Positions 14,114 through 24,937 of a stretch of 64,000 nt of DNA are shown in pieces. A model generated the notes under the pieces. The model worked only from the letters and a program-made list of their open reading frames with translations. It had not been told where the DNA came from and searched no databases. The stretch is from Phoenix dactylifera (lineage: Eukaryota > Streptophyta > Magnoliopsida > Arecales > Arecaceae). A program made the position numbers and the translations under genes. The number at the start of each line of letters is the position of its first letter. Position 1 is the first letter of the stretch. The stretch lies in contig NC_052399.1 in assembly GCF_009389715.1 (NCBI RefSeq), positions 23,817,146-23,881,145 of the forward strand, read 5' to 3'.

Positions 14114-14124
14114 GGCTATTTATA
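14114..14124 (-). promoter_or_regulatory. TATA box of the truncated hAT gene
   Basis: The minus strand reads CTATAAATAGC directly upstream of the transposase remnant. The ancestral promoter thus appears to have been fused to the last coding part by an internal deletion. Confidence 0.55.
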
Positions 14125-14711
14125 GAAGCCCAAAATTTTTTTTCCCCAAAATACCCCTCAATTCAGCCGTTATTGGACTGTTGGGAGGGGTAAAAGGGTC
14201 ATTTTCAGGAAAATAGCCGTTTCCAACGGCTATTTTCCTCCCCCCTCTCCAGACGGGCCGTGCCTGGCACGGCCCGTCTGGAGCCGTTACGGGCCGTGCC
14301 TGGCACGGCCCGTTTGCGCCCGTTACGGGCCATGCCGTGCCCGGCCCGGCCCACCAATAGAGGGGCCTGGGGCCGGGCCGGGCTGGCCTTCCGTGCTGGA
14401 CGGGCCGTGCCAGGCACGGCCCGTTTAGTCTTTGGGCCCGGGGGGCCTGGGCCGGGCCGGCCCGGCACGGCCCGTTGCCCACCTCTACTCACTATGCTAA
14501 AATCTCTTCCTTCCATATTGTTACCTCATTATTTTGACTTAGGCATCGGAGGGTGGCCCGCTGGAAATCCTCCGACAAGTAAACTTCTTAGAGGCCACCT
14601 AGCGGAGGAGTCTAGCGCCCAACGCCTCAACCAGCCTACTCAGCCCATTTCCAACTGACCTCAAGGCAATTCGAGCTACGCTTCTACCTCGATGCTGATA
14701 CGGCAGTAACA

Positions 14712-14730
14712 GATTGGTGCTAAAGAAAGA
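14712..14730 (+). promoter_or_regulatory. Primer-binding site of the Tat-like element
   Basis: GATTGGTGCTAAAGAAAG directly follows the 5' LTR end, where the minus-strand primer site is expected. I cannot assign the tRNA with confidence. Confidence 0.5.
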
Positions 14731-15012
14731 GCACATCCTTAGCTACATCAACCTTAATCGAAGGGAGAGATGACTAGCATGAAGTTGTGAGGAACCCGCT
14801 GTGCGTCGCGTACTTGGCAACACCACGCTCCGACCTCTCAATAGTTGTTGCAGAGCCCTGAACCTGCTCCAGCCCTTTACACTCGTAGATAATGAGCAGT
14901 TCAACCTACTCACTAAACAGGTGCAGGCATTGACTGCGGCGGTTCAGGGCCTACAACAGACAATGGCGCGGCCAACCCAACCGGAACCCGACCAGCGCAA
15001 ACCCATTCTCAA

Positions 15013-16330
15013 TCATCGACACACCACATGAAGAAAGATAGCCACTGCTCTCAAAACCGGGATCCTGCGCAGTCGCGTCAGAGTCGGCACACCCAACAGA
15101 GCGACTCCACTCAGAATGGGAGACGATGCACTCCAAGCCTCCATTCCGGTAGGGACTCCATCTAGAGCCCCTCGCTTGTTCATCTCGTGGAGCCCCCGCC
15201 TCAATGGGGTGTCAACCTCGATAGGAGTATCGAGAAAATGGGCTATCAAATTTAGGCCCTCAAAGAGCAGGACTTGAGGGCAAGCAACTACCTCAACTTT
15301 TCCTCGAAGCCCTTTCTCCCAGCAGATTCTGGAGGAACTGATCTCACATCGGTTTAACATGCCTCAAATGGAGCCGTACGATGACACCTCGAATCTCTTG
15401 GACCGCCTTGAGAGCTTCAAAGCTCTTATGATGCTGCACGAAACCATTAACGCCATGCTTTGTAAGGCATTCCCTGCGACCCTTTACAAGGCGGCTCGGT
15501 TTTGGTTCTCCGGGCTTCGACTCGAGTCTATCCACTCCTTTGGAAAGCTCACCTACTTCTTCGTTTCAAAGACAACACCGCAACCCAAACACACTGCTCA
15601 GCATCAAGTAGAGGGAGAGGGAATTCCTCAGAGAATATGTCAGCCGCTTTAATACGGCGACGCTGGAGGTCTGCAACCTTGATTAGTTGATCGCGATGTC
15701 TGCAATAAAGAACGGCTTGCATCCATCAAGCTTCTTCTTCTTCCTGGAGAAACACTTTCCCATCGACTTCGCCGAAATGTTGGCACAAGCCGATAAGTAT
15801 ATCAACGTCGAGGAAGCCATGGCCTCCTGCCTTGAATCTGCTGATCAGGAGACTCCCCTAAGAAATCTAGAGGAGACGCAAGGAGCAAAGAGAGCTGAGG
15901 AGTGTCTCACCTCGGCGCAAGAGGAGCCCGTAACGACTCAAGAGACCTTCTCAGAAGTTCGATAAGTACACCCCTCTCACCACCCCAAGGACCCAGGTTC
16001 TCATGAAAATTGAAGGATGAGACTACCTGCACTCTTCTCGTCGGATGAAGGCCGCGGTGTTCAATTGGGACAAGAAGAAGTATTGTCATTCTACTAGGAC
16101 CACAGCCATGACACCGAGTGTCTCATGCTCAGAAATGAAATTAAGGCGCTCATCTACTATAGGTGGATGGGTCGGTACATCTATGCTCGACATGATCGAG
16201 AAGCACCTACTTCCTCCTTTGGTCTGCCACCCTCGAAGCCGATCGACAATCGCCCAATGATAAGCATCATCAAGACCATCGCAGGTGGGCTTCCCGAGGC
16301 CCCCAAATGCCTTAGATAGCCAAACTCCTT
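15013..16330 (+). pseudogene. Gag relic of the Tat-like element
   Basis: Fragments in several frames match plant Ty3/gypsy capsid. At 15359-15652 there is a YDDTSNLLDRLESFK segment, then a KAFPATLYKAARFWFSGL block (capsid core), and SIHSFGKL. At 15687-15965 there is EMLAQADKYINVEEAMAS, a typical late capsid segment. At 16125 onward, RNEIKALIYYRW resembles the end of Tat gag (usually DEIEALIRRG). Frames change between blocks and stops intervene, so no full Gag can be made. Confidence 0.75.
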
Positions 16331-16366
16331 AAAAAAAAATGACCACAGAGCCGCCATAAATCGTGC

Positions 16367-16552
16367 ATGTGGATAGGTTATCGAGCTCGGGGGGCAACAA
16401 AGTCGGTCCCATGCTCACCGACCCTAGCGGAGTATGCCCCCTGGTTCGAATCCTCCTCCGCAAGTAACGAAGTTAAGTGCAAGGCGCTCATTGCCAGACT
16501 CAAGCCTTTGAAGCATCTCAGAATCCGACAACTGAGGATCTTCGATGTATAG
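16367..16552 (+). pseudogene. RNase H relic of pol
   Basis: The segment SNEVKCKALIARLKPLKH, followed by LRIRQLRIF, corresponds to the plant retrotransposon RNase H stretch usually reading NNEAEYEALIAGL...L.V..L.V..DSQLV. It follows gag directly, so protease, reverse transcriptase and integrase have been deleted. The match is short but in the expected order. Confidence 0.55.
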
Positions 16553-16857
16553 GTTGGGAGACCTCGACAACGTCTCGCAACCATAGGCTTAGAACTACGA
16601 CAACATCTGTGCTTGTTATTAGTAAGGCTCATTGAAATTCGAACTTATTTCAATAAAAATTCTCTCGTTGTGTTTATCTTTCAGATTAAATGACTATGCC
16701 AATTTTACTCGACTTGGGACTCTCCAGAGATGCACGGGCCCCGATAAAGGAGACACCCTGGGGACGCTTAGGGACTCCCTAAACCGAGCTCCCTCGGGAT
16801 CCCTCCAAGACTCCAATCTGGAGAAGAAAGGAGATGCCGACCTCCTAAAGACCGAGC

Positions 16858-17430
16858 CCACTCAGATTTTTTCTGGTAGCCAACCCCAAAGATGCCTTGG
16901 AGAGCATACTCCTGAGATGAGAAGATCGAATCCACTTGGATTTCCTCTAGTAGTCAACCCTAGAAATGCCTTTGGGAGTATATTCCCGAGATAAGAAGAG
17001 CGAGCCCACCCAGATTTTCACTGGTAGCCAATCCTAGAAATGTCTCGAAGAGCATACTTCCAAGATGAGAAGACCGAGCCCATTTAAATTTTTTCTGGTA
17101 GCCAAACCTAGAAATACCTCCCGGAGCATACTCCGGAGACGAATGGAGGCGCCGATCTTCAGAAGACTAAGCCCACTCGAATTTTCTCTAAGAGCCAAAC
17201 CCAAAGATGTCTTTGAGTGCATACTCCGGATACGAATAGAGGCGTTGACCTCCCAAAGATTGGGCCCACTCAGATTTTCTCTGGTAGCCAAACCTAGAGA
17301 TCCTTCAGGAGCATACTCTAGAGACGAACAAAGGCACGGACCTCCCATAAACTAAACCCACTCAGATTTTCTCTGGTAGATAATTTCAGAGATGCCTCGG
17401 AGAGCATATTCTTGAGATAGGAAGACCGGC
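16858..17430. repeat. Tandem array A in the Tat 3' region (seven units)
   Basis: Seven diverged units of about 73-93 bp, each opening with CCACTCAGATTTTCTCTGG or a variant and containing GAGCATACTC. Units start near 16858, 16931, 17006, 17080, 17172, 17265 and 17357. Units four to six carry an extra segment of about 18 bp. Confidence 0.85.
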
Positions 17431-17880
17431 CGCTGCACCGAAGGCTCGTTGAGTCAAACGACCTCTTTAGGTCTATAACGAATCGAGCAGGAGAATCGGT
17501 TGTCGCGCCGAAGGCATGATAAGTTAAGCGACCTCTTCAGGTCCATAATGACTCGAGCAAGAGAACCAACCGTCGCGTTAAAGGCTCGGCAAGTTAAGCA
17601 ACCTCTCCAGGTTCATATAGCCCGAGCAGGAGTATCAGCCACTACATCGAAGGCTCAATGAGTCAAGCGACCTCTTCTAGTCCAAAATGACCCGAGTAGG
17701 AGAACCAGCCGTCGCGCCAAAAGCTCGGTGAATCAAGTGACCTCTTCAGGTCCATAATGATCCGAGCAGGAGAACCGGCGGCCGCGCTAAAGCCTCGATG
17801 AGTCTACCGGCCTCTTCAGATTGATAATAGCCCGAGCAGGAGAACCGGGTGTCACGCTGAAGGCTCGACAATAAGCAAAA
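17431..17880. repeat. Tandem array B in the Tat 3' region (about seven units)
   Basis: Units of about 70 bp contain GCCGAAGGCTCG, CGACCTCTTCAGGTC and GAGCAGGAGAACC. They directly follow array A but are unrelated to it in sequence. Confidence 0.85.
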
Positions 17881-18289
17881 TCGAAGTCAGGTACTTCAAA
17901 AAATTCTTCTACTTCCATTATCTTTTGGTACATACAATAACCTTAGCAGAAATCGAGGCTTAAACAAAGAGCAAATAACAATACGACGCGAATCAAGACC
18001 AAAGTCAGGTACATGGGAAAATCTTCGCTTTCATTAAAATTGTATCCTTTTACGCTAACCCCAGCACCCAACAGAGGCCAAACAAAAAGAAGGCACATTA
18101 AACTCAGCTCACTCGAGCAAAAAGAAAAACAAGCAAAAATAACGAGGCATAAGATTTCATTCTTCGCCCTCGCCCCCATTAGCGCTTTTATTGTGGCCGA
18201 CATCCCCACCTTCACCGCCATTAGGGTTGCCGCCTTAATTAGCATCGCCATCATGACGAAAAAGTCTATCCTTGGAAAAAGCCGCTGAT

Positions 18290-18840
18290 CTTGAGCTCGG
18301 CATGCTTCAAAGCCCTTCCTAAAGATGTCAACCGTAGTCTCCAGGGCCTCCTCTTAAAACTCCTCTGAGGCACGATACTCTTTGACTGCTCCCACAACCT
18401 TTGCCTCTGCCCGAAGGGCCTGCTCCCTAGCCTTGACAACTCGTCAGTCAACCTCATTGGCCCGTCGGGCGGTGAATCGACTGCTCGGCCTCCTCGATCT
18501 GCCGCTCGGCCCCGTCATCCCGTTGCTTAGCATTAGCGACCCACTATTCAACCTCTCGAGCCCTCTATTTGGCTTGGGCCAGCTCCGCGGAAAGGTCCGC
18601 CGCTTTTTGAATGGTAGCTTTGAGGGCCCTCCTGGTCGCGAACAATTGAGCCTTCTTCACCCTTGCCTGGGTCCACACAGTCGAAGCATGGGCTTTCGCC
18701 AACCTGGACTCGTCCTCGACTGACTTGGCCTTCGCCTCGCACAGCTCGGCTCGCTCAAAGGCCGCTTTTCATTTTTCCTCGAGTGTCGAAATGCACTTCG
18801 TGGACCTCTCGGCCAACTACTCTATCTCGCTAATCACACG
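18290..18840 (-). pseudogene. Antisense coiled-coil frame of the Tat 3' region
   Basis: On the minus strand, a frame rich in Ala, Glu, Lys, Arg and Leu runs from about 18770 to 18575, with blocks such as AELCEAKAKSVEDESRLAKA and ALKATIQKAADLSAELAQ. Two amber codons then follow at about 18573 and 18549. The composition suggests a long coiled coil. Several plant Tat elements carry an antisense frame between their 3' tandem repeats and LTR, so this is probably its remnant. It is broken and unlikely to be expressed as protein. Confidence 0.5.
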
Positions 18841-18976
18841 AGCATGTTGAAAAGGAGAATAAGAGTCGATAACCAAAGTGAAGGACCACATGAAGGTCTC
18901 GCCCTTGATCGAGGTAACTGCTCAACTTCTATCGCCCGAACTAGAGTACTGTTCGACTTTAAAAGTGGGGGACAAG

Positions 18977-19557
18977 TGATGGGGAAATTACTGGATACCC
19001 CGACCTTGAGCCTAATCGACTTCCCTGTCCTCGGATGAACCAAAGCGAACGACTTCAGCTTCGACCGATGAATCGCTAGCCGCAAAGAACAATTGGCACG
19101 CGTCGACAAGGGATGACATCCCTAGCAGTCCGCAATCACAGTGGCATCATATCATGCGCCCCACTAACGTACTCTGCTGCCTACATGAACTGGCACTCAC
19201 GTTGCAACCATACCACCAACCACTGCCTGGCCATTATTGCATGCCACGTTGACCCAAGTAATGATAAATTAGCTTTTCTATATGAGGATAGCAACCCGAG
19301 ACCTGAAGTATGCAATACGCTACCTCACAGAGTTCTCACTCTGCTAAAATCTCTCCATTCCATATTGTTACCCCATTATTTTGACTTAGACATTAGTGGG
19401 TGGCCCGCCGAAAATCCTCCGATAAATGGACTTCTTACAAGCCACCCAGCGGAGGAGTCCAGTGCCCAACGCCTCAACCAGCCTACTCAATCCATCTCCA
19501 ACCGACCTCAGGGCCGTCGAGCTGCGCTCCTACTTCAGTCCAAATACGGCGGCAACA
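18977..19557 (+). repeat. 3' LTR of the Tat-like element
   Basis: A 581-bp LTR from TGATGGGGAAATTACTGG to GGCGGCAACA, preceded by the purine tract AAAAGTGGGGGACAAG (about 18961-18976). It aligns with the 5' LTR over its full length with scattered differences, so the insertion is fairly old. Confidence 0.85.
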
Positions 19558-19970
19558 AGATTCGAATTCTAGAAGCGTAGAATTTAGATCCATTGTGCTT
19601 CTCTAGAAAATAAAAATCTGTTGCTAAGTGGAAACCATAAACATCAGGCTGATGTTACATGCAACATGGTTCGAGATTTACGTAGAGCTTGAAAATTGCT
19701 GATATTATCATCTTACCGCTGTGTCAAATCTTAAAAGTCTATGCTTACAGGGATTGTTTGATTTCAGACTGGTAACAGATTCGTGGTCAGAATTCTCGAA
19801 TCATAGAATTTAGATCCATTGTGCTTCTCCGGAAAATAAAAATCTACTGCTAAGTGGGAACCATAAACAGCAGGCTGATGCAGCATGGTTTGAGATATAC
19901 GTAGAGCTTGGAAATTACTGCCATTATCATCTTACCGCTGTCTCAGATCTTAAAAGTCTGCCATGTGTTC
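19558..19970. repeat. Host tandem repeat, unit about 219 bp
   Basis: Two units start with AGATTCG at 19558 and 19777. Both contain TAGAATTTAGATCCATTGTG, the CTAAGTGG...ACCATAAAC block and ATCATCTTACCGCTGT. The Tat element sits at the left edge of the first unit. Confidence 0.8.
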
Positions 19971-20382
19971 AAGCAGACCACCAAGCAGAACTAGAAGTTG
20001 GCCTGATAGAAAAAAAATGCCTAATATGGACCGATACTCGTTCCAAATCAGCTTCCAAAAGATTGTTCATCACTTTTTAATCACTCCGAACGTGCTTTGT
20101 GCCAGGCGATTTTGTGATTTTGTGACAGCAAGAGCCTCTCTCTTTTGGGGTGGGAGATGGGGTAAAAATGAGGCTTTTTTCAGTTGCTTCTTGATAACCC
20201 CTCACCTCCCACCTTTTCTCTTTGAGAATCTCGATACTAAATTAGTTGCATGCAACAGTCACGTTCATTCATTAGTTTCTGAACTTTTTTTCTTTTTGAG
20301 AGGAATCAATCTTTTCAATTACTGATCATTACAGTGCCATTAGAAGGAACTTTCAGGCTTCGTAGAGATATGGGCAAAGATT
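19971..20382. other. Spacer between the tandem repeat and the solo LTR
   Basis: An open plus-strand frame of about 120 codons (19963-20325) has no recognisable motif. Nothing else is supported. Confidence 0.3.
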
Positions 20383-21010
20383 AAAGGTGTCACGCCCCGA
20401 ATTTGGTTCATGACACGGCCGTGCTATTGCGAACCCTTGCCCACAATAACACGCAGCCACTTTAAAACTTTAAATCAATTATGAACAATTTCTTTCTTGA
20501 ATGTTATCAAATGTTTCATCAATAAAAGATTGATTACAAAGCATCTAAAAATAGCAACATTTAATGTGTCATTTTCTTTTCCCCATAACCCTGAAGCATG
20601 TCACGCTCCTCGTTCCTAGCATCTCCTATTCATCTGTAAGAACATAAATAAATGGGTATGAGCTATAAAACTCAGTAAGTAACAATGCATAATCTTATCA
20701 GATCAAGCATAATATTTTTCATACTAGTGCATTATTTTAAGAACCAACAGTTGTAATAAAGAAAGCATTTTCCAAATCAAACCAGATGTAAACCTTTTGT
20801 CTTTATTCACTGCTTTGAAATCCGTACTTATCATTATTCTTGCTTTGAAATCCGTACTCATCATTAATCATGCTTTAAAATCTGTGCTGTTATTATTCAT
20901 GCTTTAAAATCTGTGCTCGTAATAAAGTAAACATTTCAAATAATCCAACTAGTCATAAAACTATGCATGTCCATTCATGCAACTTCATAAATATGATTAT
21001 GCATCATAAA

Positions 21011-21490
21011 ACTTTTGCCATTATTCCATACTTTGAAATTCATACTTATCATTATTCATGCTTTGAAATATGCACTATTATTATTCATGCTTTGAAATCT
21101 GTGCTTGTAATAAAGTAAACATTTCATATAATCAATCTTTGCCATAATCAAACTAGTTATAAAACTATGCCTGTCCATTCATGCAACTTCATAAATATGA
21201 TTATGCATCATAAAACTTTTGCCATTTATGCAACATAAAACTTTTGCCATTATTCCATACTTTGAAATTCATACTTATCATTATTCATGCTTTGAAATAT
21301 GCACTATTATTATTCATGCTTTGAAATCTGTGCTTGTAATAAAGTAAACATTTCATATAATCAATCTTTGCCATAATCAAACTAGTTATAAAACTATGCC
21401 TGTCCATTCATGCAACTTCATAAATATGATTATGCATCATAAAACTTTTGCCATTTATGCAACATAAAACTTTTGCCATTATTCCATACT
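21011..21490. repeat. 229-bp tandem duplication inside the solo LTR
   Basis: ACTTTTGCCATTATTCCATA begins at 21011 and again at 21240. The two 229-bp units are almost identical, and a third begins near 21469. An older, more diverged unit lies at about 20780-21010. Confidence 0.85.
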
Positions 21491-21576
21491 TTGAAATTCA
21501 TACTCTCAGATGGTAGTGTAGCTATGGCCGCTCTTATTCCCACGGCAAGGCCTTTACCACTGCAGGGTCATCTTCC

Positions 21577-21680
21577 AGTTACTATTACCCACTGGCGGGG
21601 GTCGTAAAGCCAAGTTACTTTTACCCACTGGCGGGGGTCATATGCCTAGTTACTGTTACCCACTGGCGGGGGTCATACAT
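21577..21680. repeat. Minisatellite, three units of about 36 bp, core CCACTGGCGGGGGTC
   Basis: Three units carry AGTTACT(A/T/G)TTACCCACTGGCGGGGG-type sequence. The core matches, in reverse complement, the minisatellites at 37160-37400 and 40790-41000. Confidence 0.85.
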
Positions 21681-23794
21681 AGCGATCTGAGAGTTCTTAA
21701 AACATATCATGATTTTCATAAATCTTTTCTCATAGATCCATTGAAAAGTGAATAATGGCATCATGCTAATAAAACTCATGATCATTCTGAAAACTTTATT
21801 TTTCCATGCATCTTTCTACATCATCATAATCATGTGTACATAATATAATAATAATAATAATGATGGATGCTCTGTATCCAAAATCATGTAATCATTTGCT
21901 AACACATGCTTGATCTTAATTTTGTGAAAACATAAATAATCATATACAAATTCATAATCAAGTAATCACAAGTATTTGATAAAACATAAGATTATCTCAG
22001 GTAATTTTTCCACAATTCTTATACATAAATCCAATTGCATAAATAATACTTTTTCATCTTATAAAACGTGATACATGATCCATAATAAGATTAAGACAGG
22101 TTACTTACCTTAATTTGTCCATCAAATGCCAATTCTCCAATACCTAGCAAGATCATTAAATTACATGTCACTTACATATTTAATTTCTATTTATTTATAA
22201 TCTTAAAATCATTTACAACCCATCCATAGGACTCAATTTCATTTTCGGGTCCATAGCCCAATTTAATTTATGGTTCAGGCCCATGGCCCAATTCAATTTC
22301 TGGTTCCGGTCTAATTTACTTCCTAGTTCGGGTTTAATTTAATTTCTAGCTCAGGTCTGATTCAGCTTCTGGTTCAGGTCTGAGCCAATTCCACTTCTGG
22401 TTTAGACCAAATTGCCCTCTGGTTCAGGTCTGGGCCCATTTGCATTCAGGCCCGATGTTTAATTGGGTTCTGGATCAGGCCCTTGGCCTGATTCACTTAC
22501 TGGGCCCATTTGTATTCAGGCCCAGAAACACAATTAGTTAATTTATAATTAATCCTTATCAGTTCTAATTAATTTAAAAGGGAGCCTAGTCTCAAACTAT
22601 ATTCAATTTAGTCCCTATATTAAAATTTGAGCTCTTCAGGCCCAGTTAGTTTTGGTTTTAAGAACACTGGGCTCGGATCAGGGCCCAGCCCGGCCTCGGC
22701 CTCTAAAACCAAATTTATTTGAAGCCCACTCCGGAATCAGGTCCATTTCGGCCCACAGCCATTTTTTTATTTATTTTTCTTTCTTCTTTTCTTTTCTTTC
22801 TTTTCTTCTTTTCCTTTCTTTTCCTTTTTCTTTCTTTTTCTTCTCTTCTCCCTTCCCGAAGCTTCTTCTCCTCCTTTCTTCCTCCCGTTCCGATCTCCCC
22901 TCCCTCTTCTTCTCCTCTCTTCCCATGGGGCAAGGGGCAAGCTCGGAAATGCTCGGGAGGAAGCCGACCCGGAATCGGTGGCGCTGCGGCCACGGTCCAA
23001 TCCGCAGCAGCCGCGGCCCGACTGGCCGCTCTCCTCCACCTCCGATGGAGGAGATAGGGCACGGGCACTTTTCGAGGAGCAAAGAAACCAGCCGAAGCCG
23101 GTGGTGAATGCAGGGTGTGCGGCCACACCCAGGGTGCCCGCACAGCCCACGGCCGGCTCTGCGACTGCCGCCCGTGGTCAACCCGATGGCGTCCACGACT
23201 GGGAGATGGGAGAATCCTCTTCACTTTCTTCTTCTCCGGTCACCTCCGGCTGAGATCAAACCGATTCCACCCATGGGAATCGGATTTGCATGAGCCGAGG
23301 ACCCTTCCATGGTATGTTTGCATTTTAGGATTTTAGACCTAGGGTTTTGATTGCAGTGGTAAAAGCCATGATCAGATGAAGGAGAAAGATCTTTGGCCAA
23401 TGTCAGATCACGAGTGAGATCTCCCCCCTTCCTCCACTGCATCTTATTCCTACCCTTCCTTTTCTTCTTTTGATCTCTTCTATTTCGTTGTCTCTCTGTT
23501 TTGTTGTTCCATGATTAAACTAGATCGACCGAATGTAACTCATGAACATTGGTGATAAGAAATTTACCTAGCTCCTAGGAGCTGTGAATCCTTTCCGGCG
23601 AGCCACTGTGTCTCCTCCGGCGGCTCAGTTATGGTGCCGAGCTGGGGGTGTCTCCTCCTCCGCCGCTCCCGATCCAGCTCCTTGTAGCAGGAGAAAGAGG
23701 GAGTGAGAGGCAGTGAGAGGGTGAGGGATGAAGCATCTCTGAGAAGACTCCTAGGTTCTTATAGCCCTGGTGTGGGGGAGTGAGGGAGAAGAAT

Positions 23795-23849
23795 GGTGGT
23801 GATCGTGGCTGTCAGGCGGTTGTAACCGCCTCAGCTGGCGATCACCACC
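23795..23849. repeat. Nested hairpin near the LTR 5' end
   Basis: The outer stem is GGTGGTGATCG (23795-23805) with CGATCACCACC (23839-23849). The inner stem is AGGCGGTT (23814-23821) with AACCGCCT (23824-23831). It could fold in transcript or single-stranded DNA. Confidence 0.7.
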
Positions 23850-23927
23850 TCTGGGTCTCCAGATGGGCCGGCCATGTTGGGCTTGGCCCATTAGCTCACT
23901 GTCTTATGGGCTGGTTTTCACAAAAGG

Positions 23928-24937
23928 TCTGTCCGAAGATACAGTGCAAATGTTATGAAGATCTAGGTGTGGATATATATTTAATCATATATCGCTTATA
24001 CACTAGATCAATTCTAAATATTTATATAAAACTAAAAAATTCAAATAGCACTTTTCGACTATCTTAAATTATTACAAATCATATCAAAACTAGGTTTGGT
24101 GCAGTCCTAAATTGCTACAAATTTTTTCAGGCTTAGCAAAGAAAGTTGGAATTCATTGAGCTGCCCCTTAGTTTCTTGGAGAAATTTATGTTTCTTCCGC
24201 TGCTACTTTTCTGAAGAGGGTGTCTATATATTGTAATTTTCTATTTCCGTTTTTTAACCCTTCAGTGCCCAATAATCTTTATCTATAATCCTCCATGACC
24301 TCTGCACATGTAGTTTGGCATAAACTTAATAAATTGAGTTGCAGCTTATCAAAAAAAAAAAAAAGGAATTCTGAACTCACTCTCATTTTTTCCAACTGTC
24401 CTACATTCAATGTAGAAATAGCACCCGTAGAAAATCCTTTTTTGCCTCTCTCTAATTGAAGCGATAAAGTTAAATGCCAGTTGATTAACTTTGTGGTCAC
24501 AGCCAGTAAAAGAGAGAATTTTTAATATCTTTATTTGGAAGCAACAATTACGGATGCCGCCTTGATTCATTCTATCAACCAAACATTTCTAAGCAAATAT
24601 GTTCCTCAGTAGAAAAAATAAAGCTAAACGGAAATAATTAGATCCCTTGATAACCTGCAGGATGGAGCCGTTATTTGAACAAATAAGTTCCATGTCATGA
24701 AATTAACAGTCGCGCCCTCTGGCCTAGCTGTCAAATTAACAGTTTAACACAGCAACCTAGTCATGGTTACTAATAAAAAACATAAATACATAACCATAAT
24801 ACAATAAAAAATCAAGGGGGCCTATTTTTAATGACACAAGCTTTACAGAGTATCTTGGGAAATACACATGATAACGCGTATAAAGCATGTTTACAACATA
24901 AAAAAACCAGCAAAATATGGTTCACGAAGTTCGATGG
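23928..24937. other. Spacer before the segmental duplication
   Basis: AT-rich sequence with an A-tract at 24351-24364. No gene or clear repeat was found. Confidence 0.35.

Larger units (their letters stand above)
12980..14487 (-). mobile_element. Internally deleted hAT transposon in the 5' LTR
   Basis: It begins TAGAGATGGGCA and ends TGCCCACCTCTA, terminal inverted repeats differing by one base. It is flanked by a perfect 8-bp target duplication CTCACTAT (12972-12979 and 14488-14495), the hAT hallmark. Both subterminal zones (about 12990-13270 and 14255-14480) are packed with GGGCCGTGCC and GGCACGGCCC units. The centre keeps the end of a transposase gene on the minus strand. It inserted after the Tat element, because it interrupts only the 5' LTR. 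Confidence 0.92.
12574..14711 (+). repeat. 5' LTR of the Tat-like element, split by a hAT insertion
   Basis: Without the 1516-bp hAT insertion and its target duplication, the LTR is about 622 bp. It aligns with the 3' LTR at 18977-19557. A TATA-like box (TATATAAG) lies near 12910. The segment GCATCGGAGGGTGGCCCGC near 14542 resembles the GCATCGGAGGGCCGGCGCC of the solo LTR at 58227, which suggests both belong to related Tat lineages. Confidence 0.85.
12574..19557 (+). mobile_element. Defective Ty3/gypsy LTR retrotransposon, Tat-like
   Basis: The element runs from TGATAGGAG at 12574 to GTAACA/GCAACA LTR ends and is flanked by the perfect 5-bp target duplication AGATT (12569-12573 and 19558-19562). 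Order: 5' LTR, primer site, gag relic, RNase H relic, two tandem arrays, antisense coiled-coil relic, purine tract, 3' LTR. Most of pol (protease, reverse transcriptase, integrase) is missing. Tandem arrays and an antisense frame in the 3' region are known traits of plant Tat elements. Many stops and frame breaks make it non-autonomous. Confidence 0.85.
20388..23922 (-). mobile_element. Solo giant LTR, Tekay-like group, minus orientation
   Basis: A 3535-bp block runs from TGTCACGCCCCGAATTTGG to GGTTTTCACA. It is flanked by the 5-bp target duplication AAAGG (20383-20387 and 23923-23927). The TGTCACGCCCC end is the reverse complement of the LTR 3' end seen at 37955 and 41542. It contains an internal 229-bp duplication, a 36-bp minisatellite, a GC-rich zone (22930-23250) and a terminal hairpin. 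No internal retroviral-type genes are present, so it is a solo LTR left by recombination. Confidence 0.8.

Noticed and set aside
13061..14658. Frames rich in Ala, Arg, Gly and Pro at the hAT ends
   Set aside because: They translate the GGGCCGTGCC subterminal repeats.
22652..23253. Overlapping open frames on both strands
   Set aside because: They fall in the CT-rich and GC-rich part of the solo LTR. No conserved protein motif was seen.
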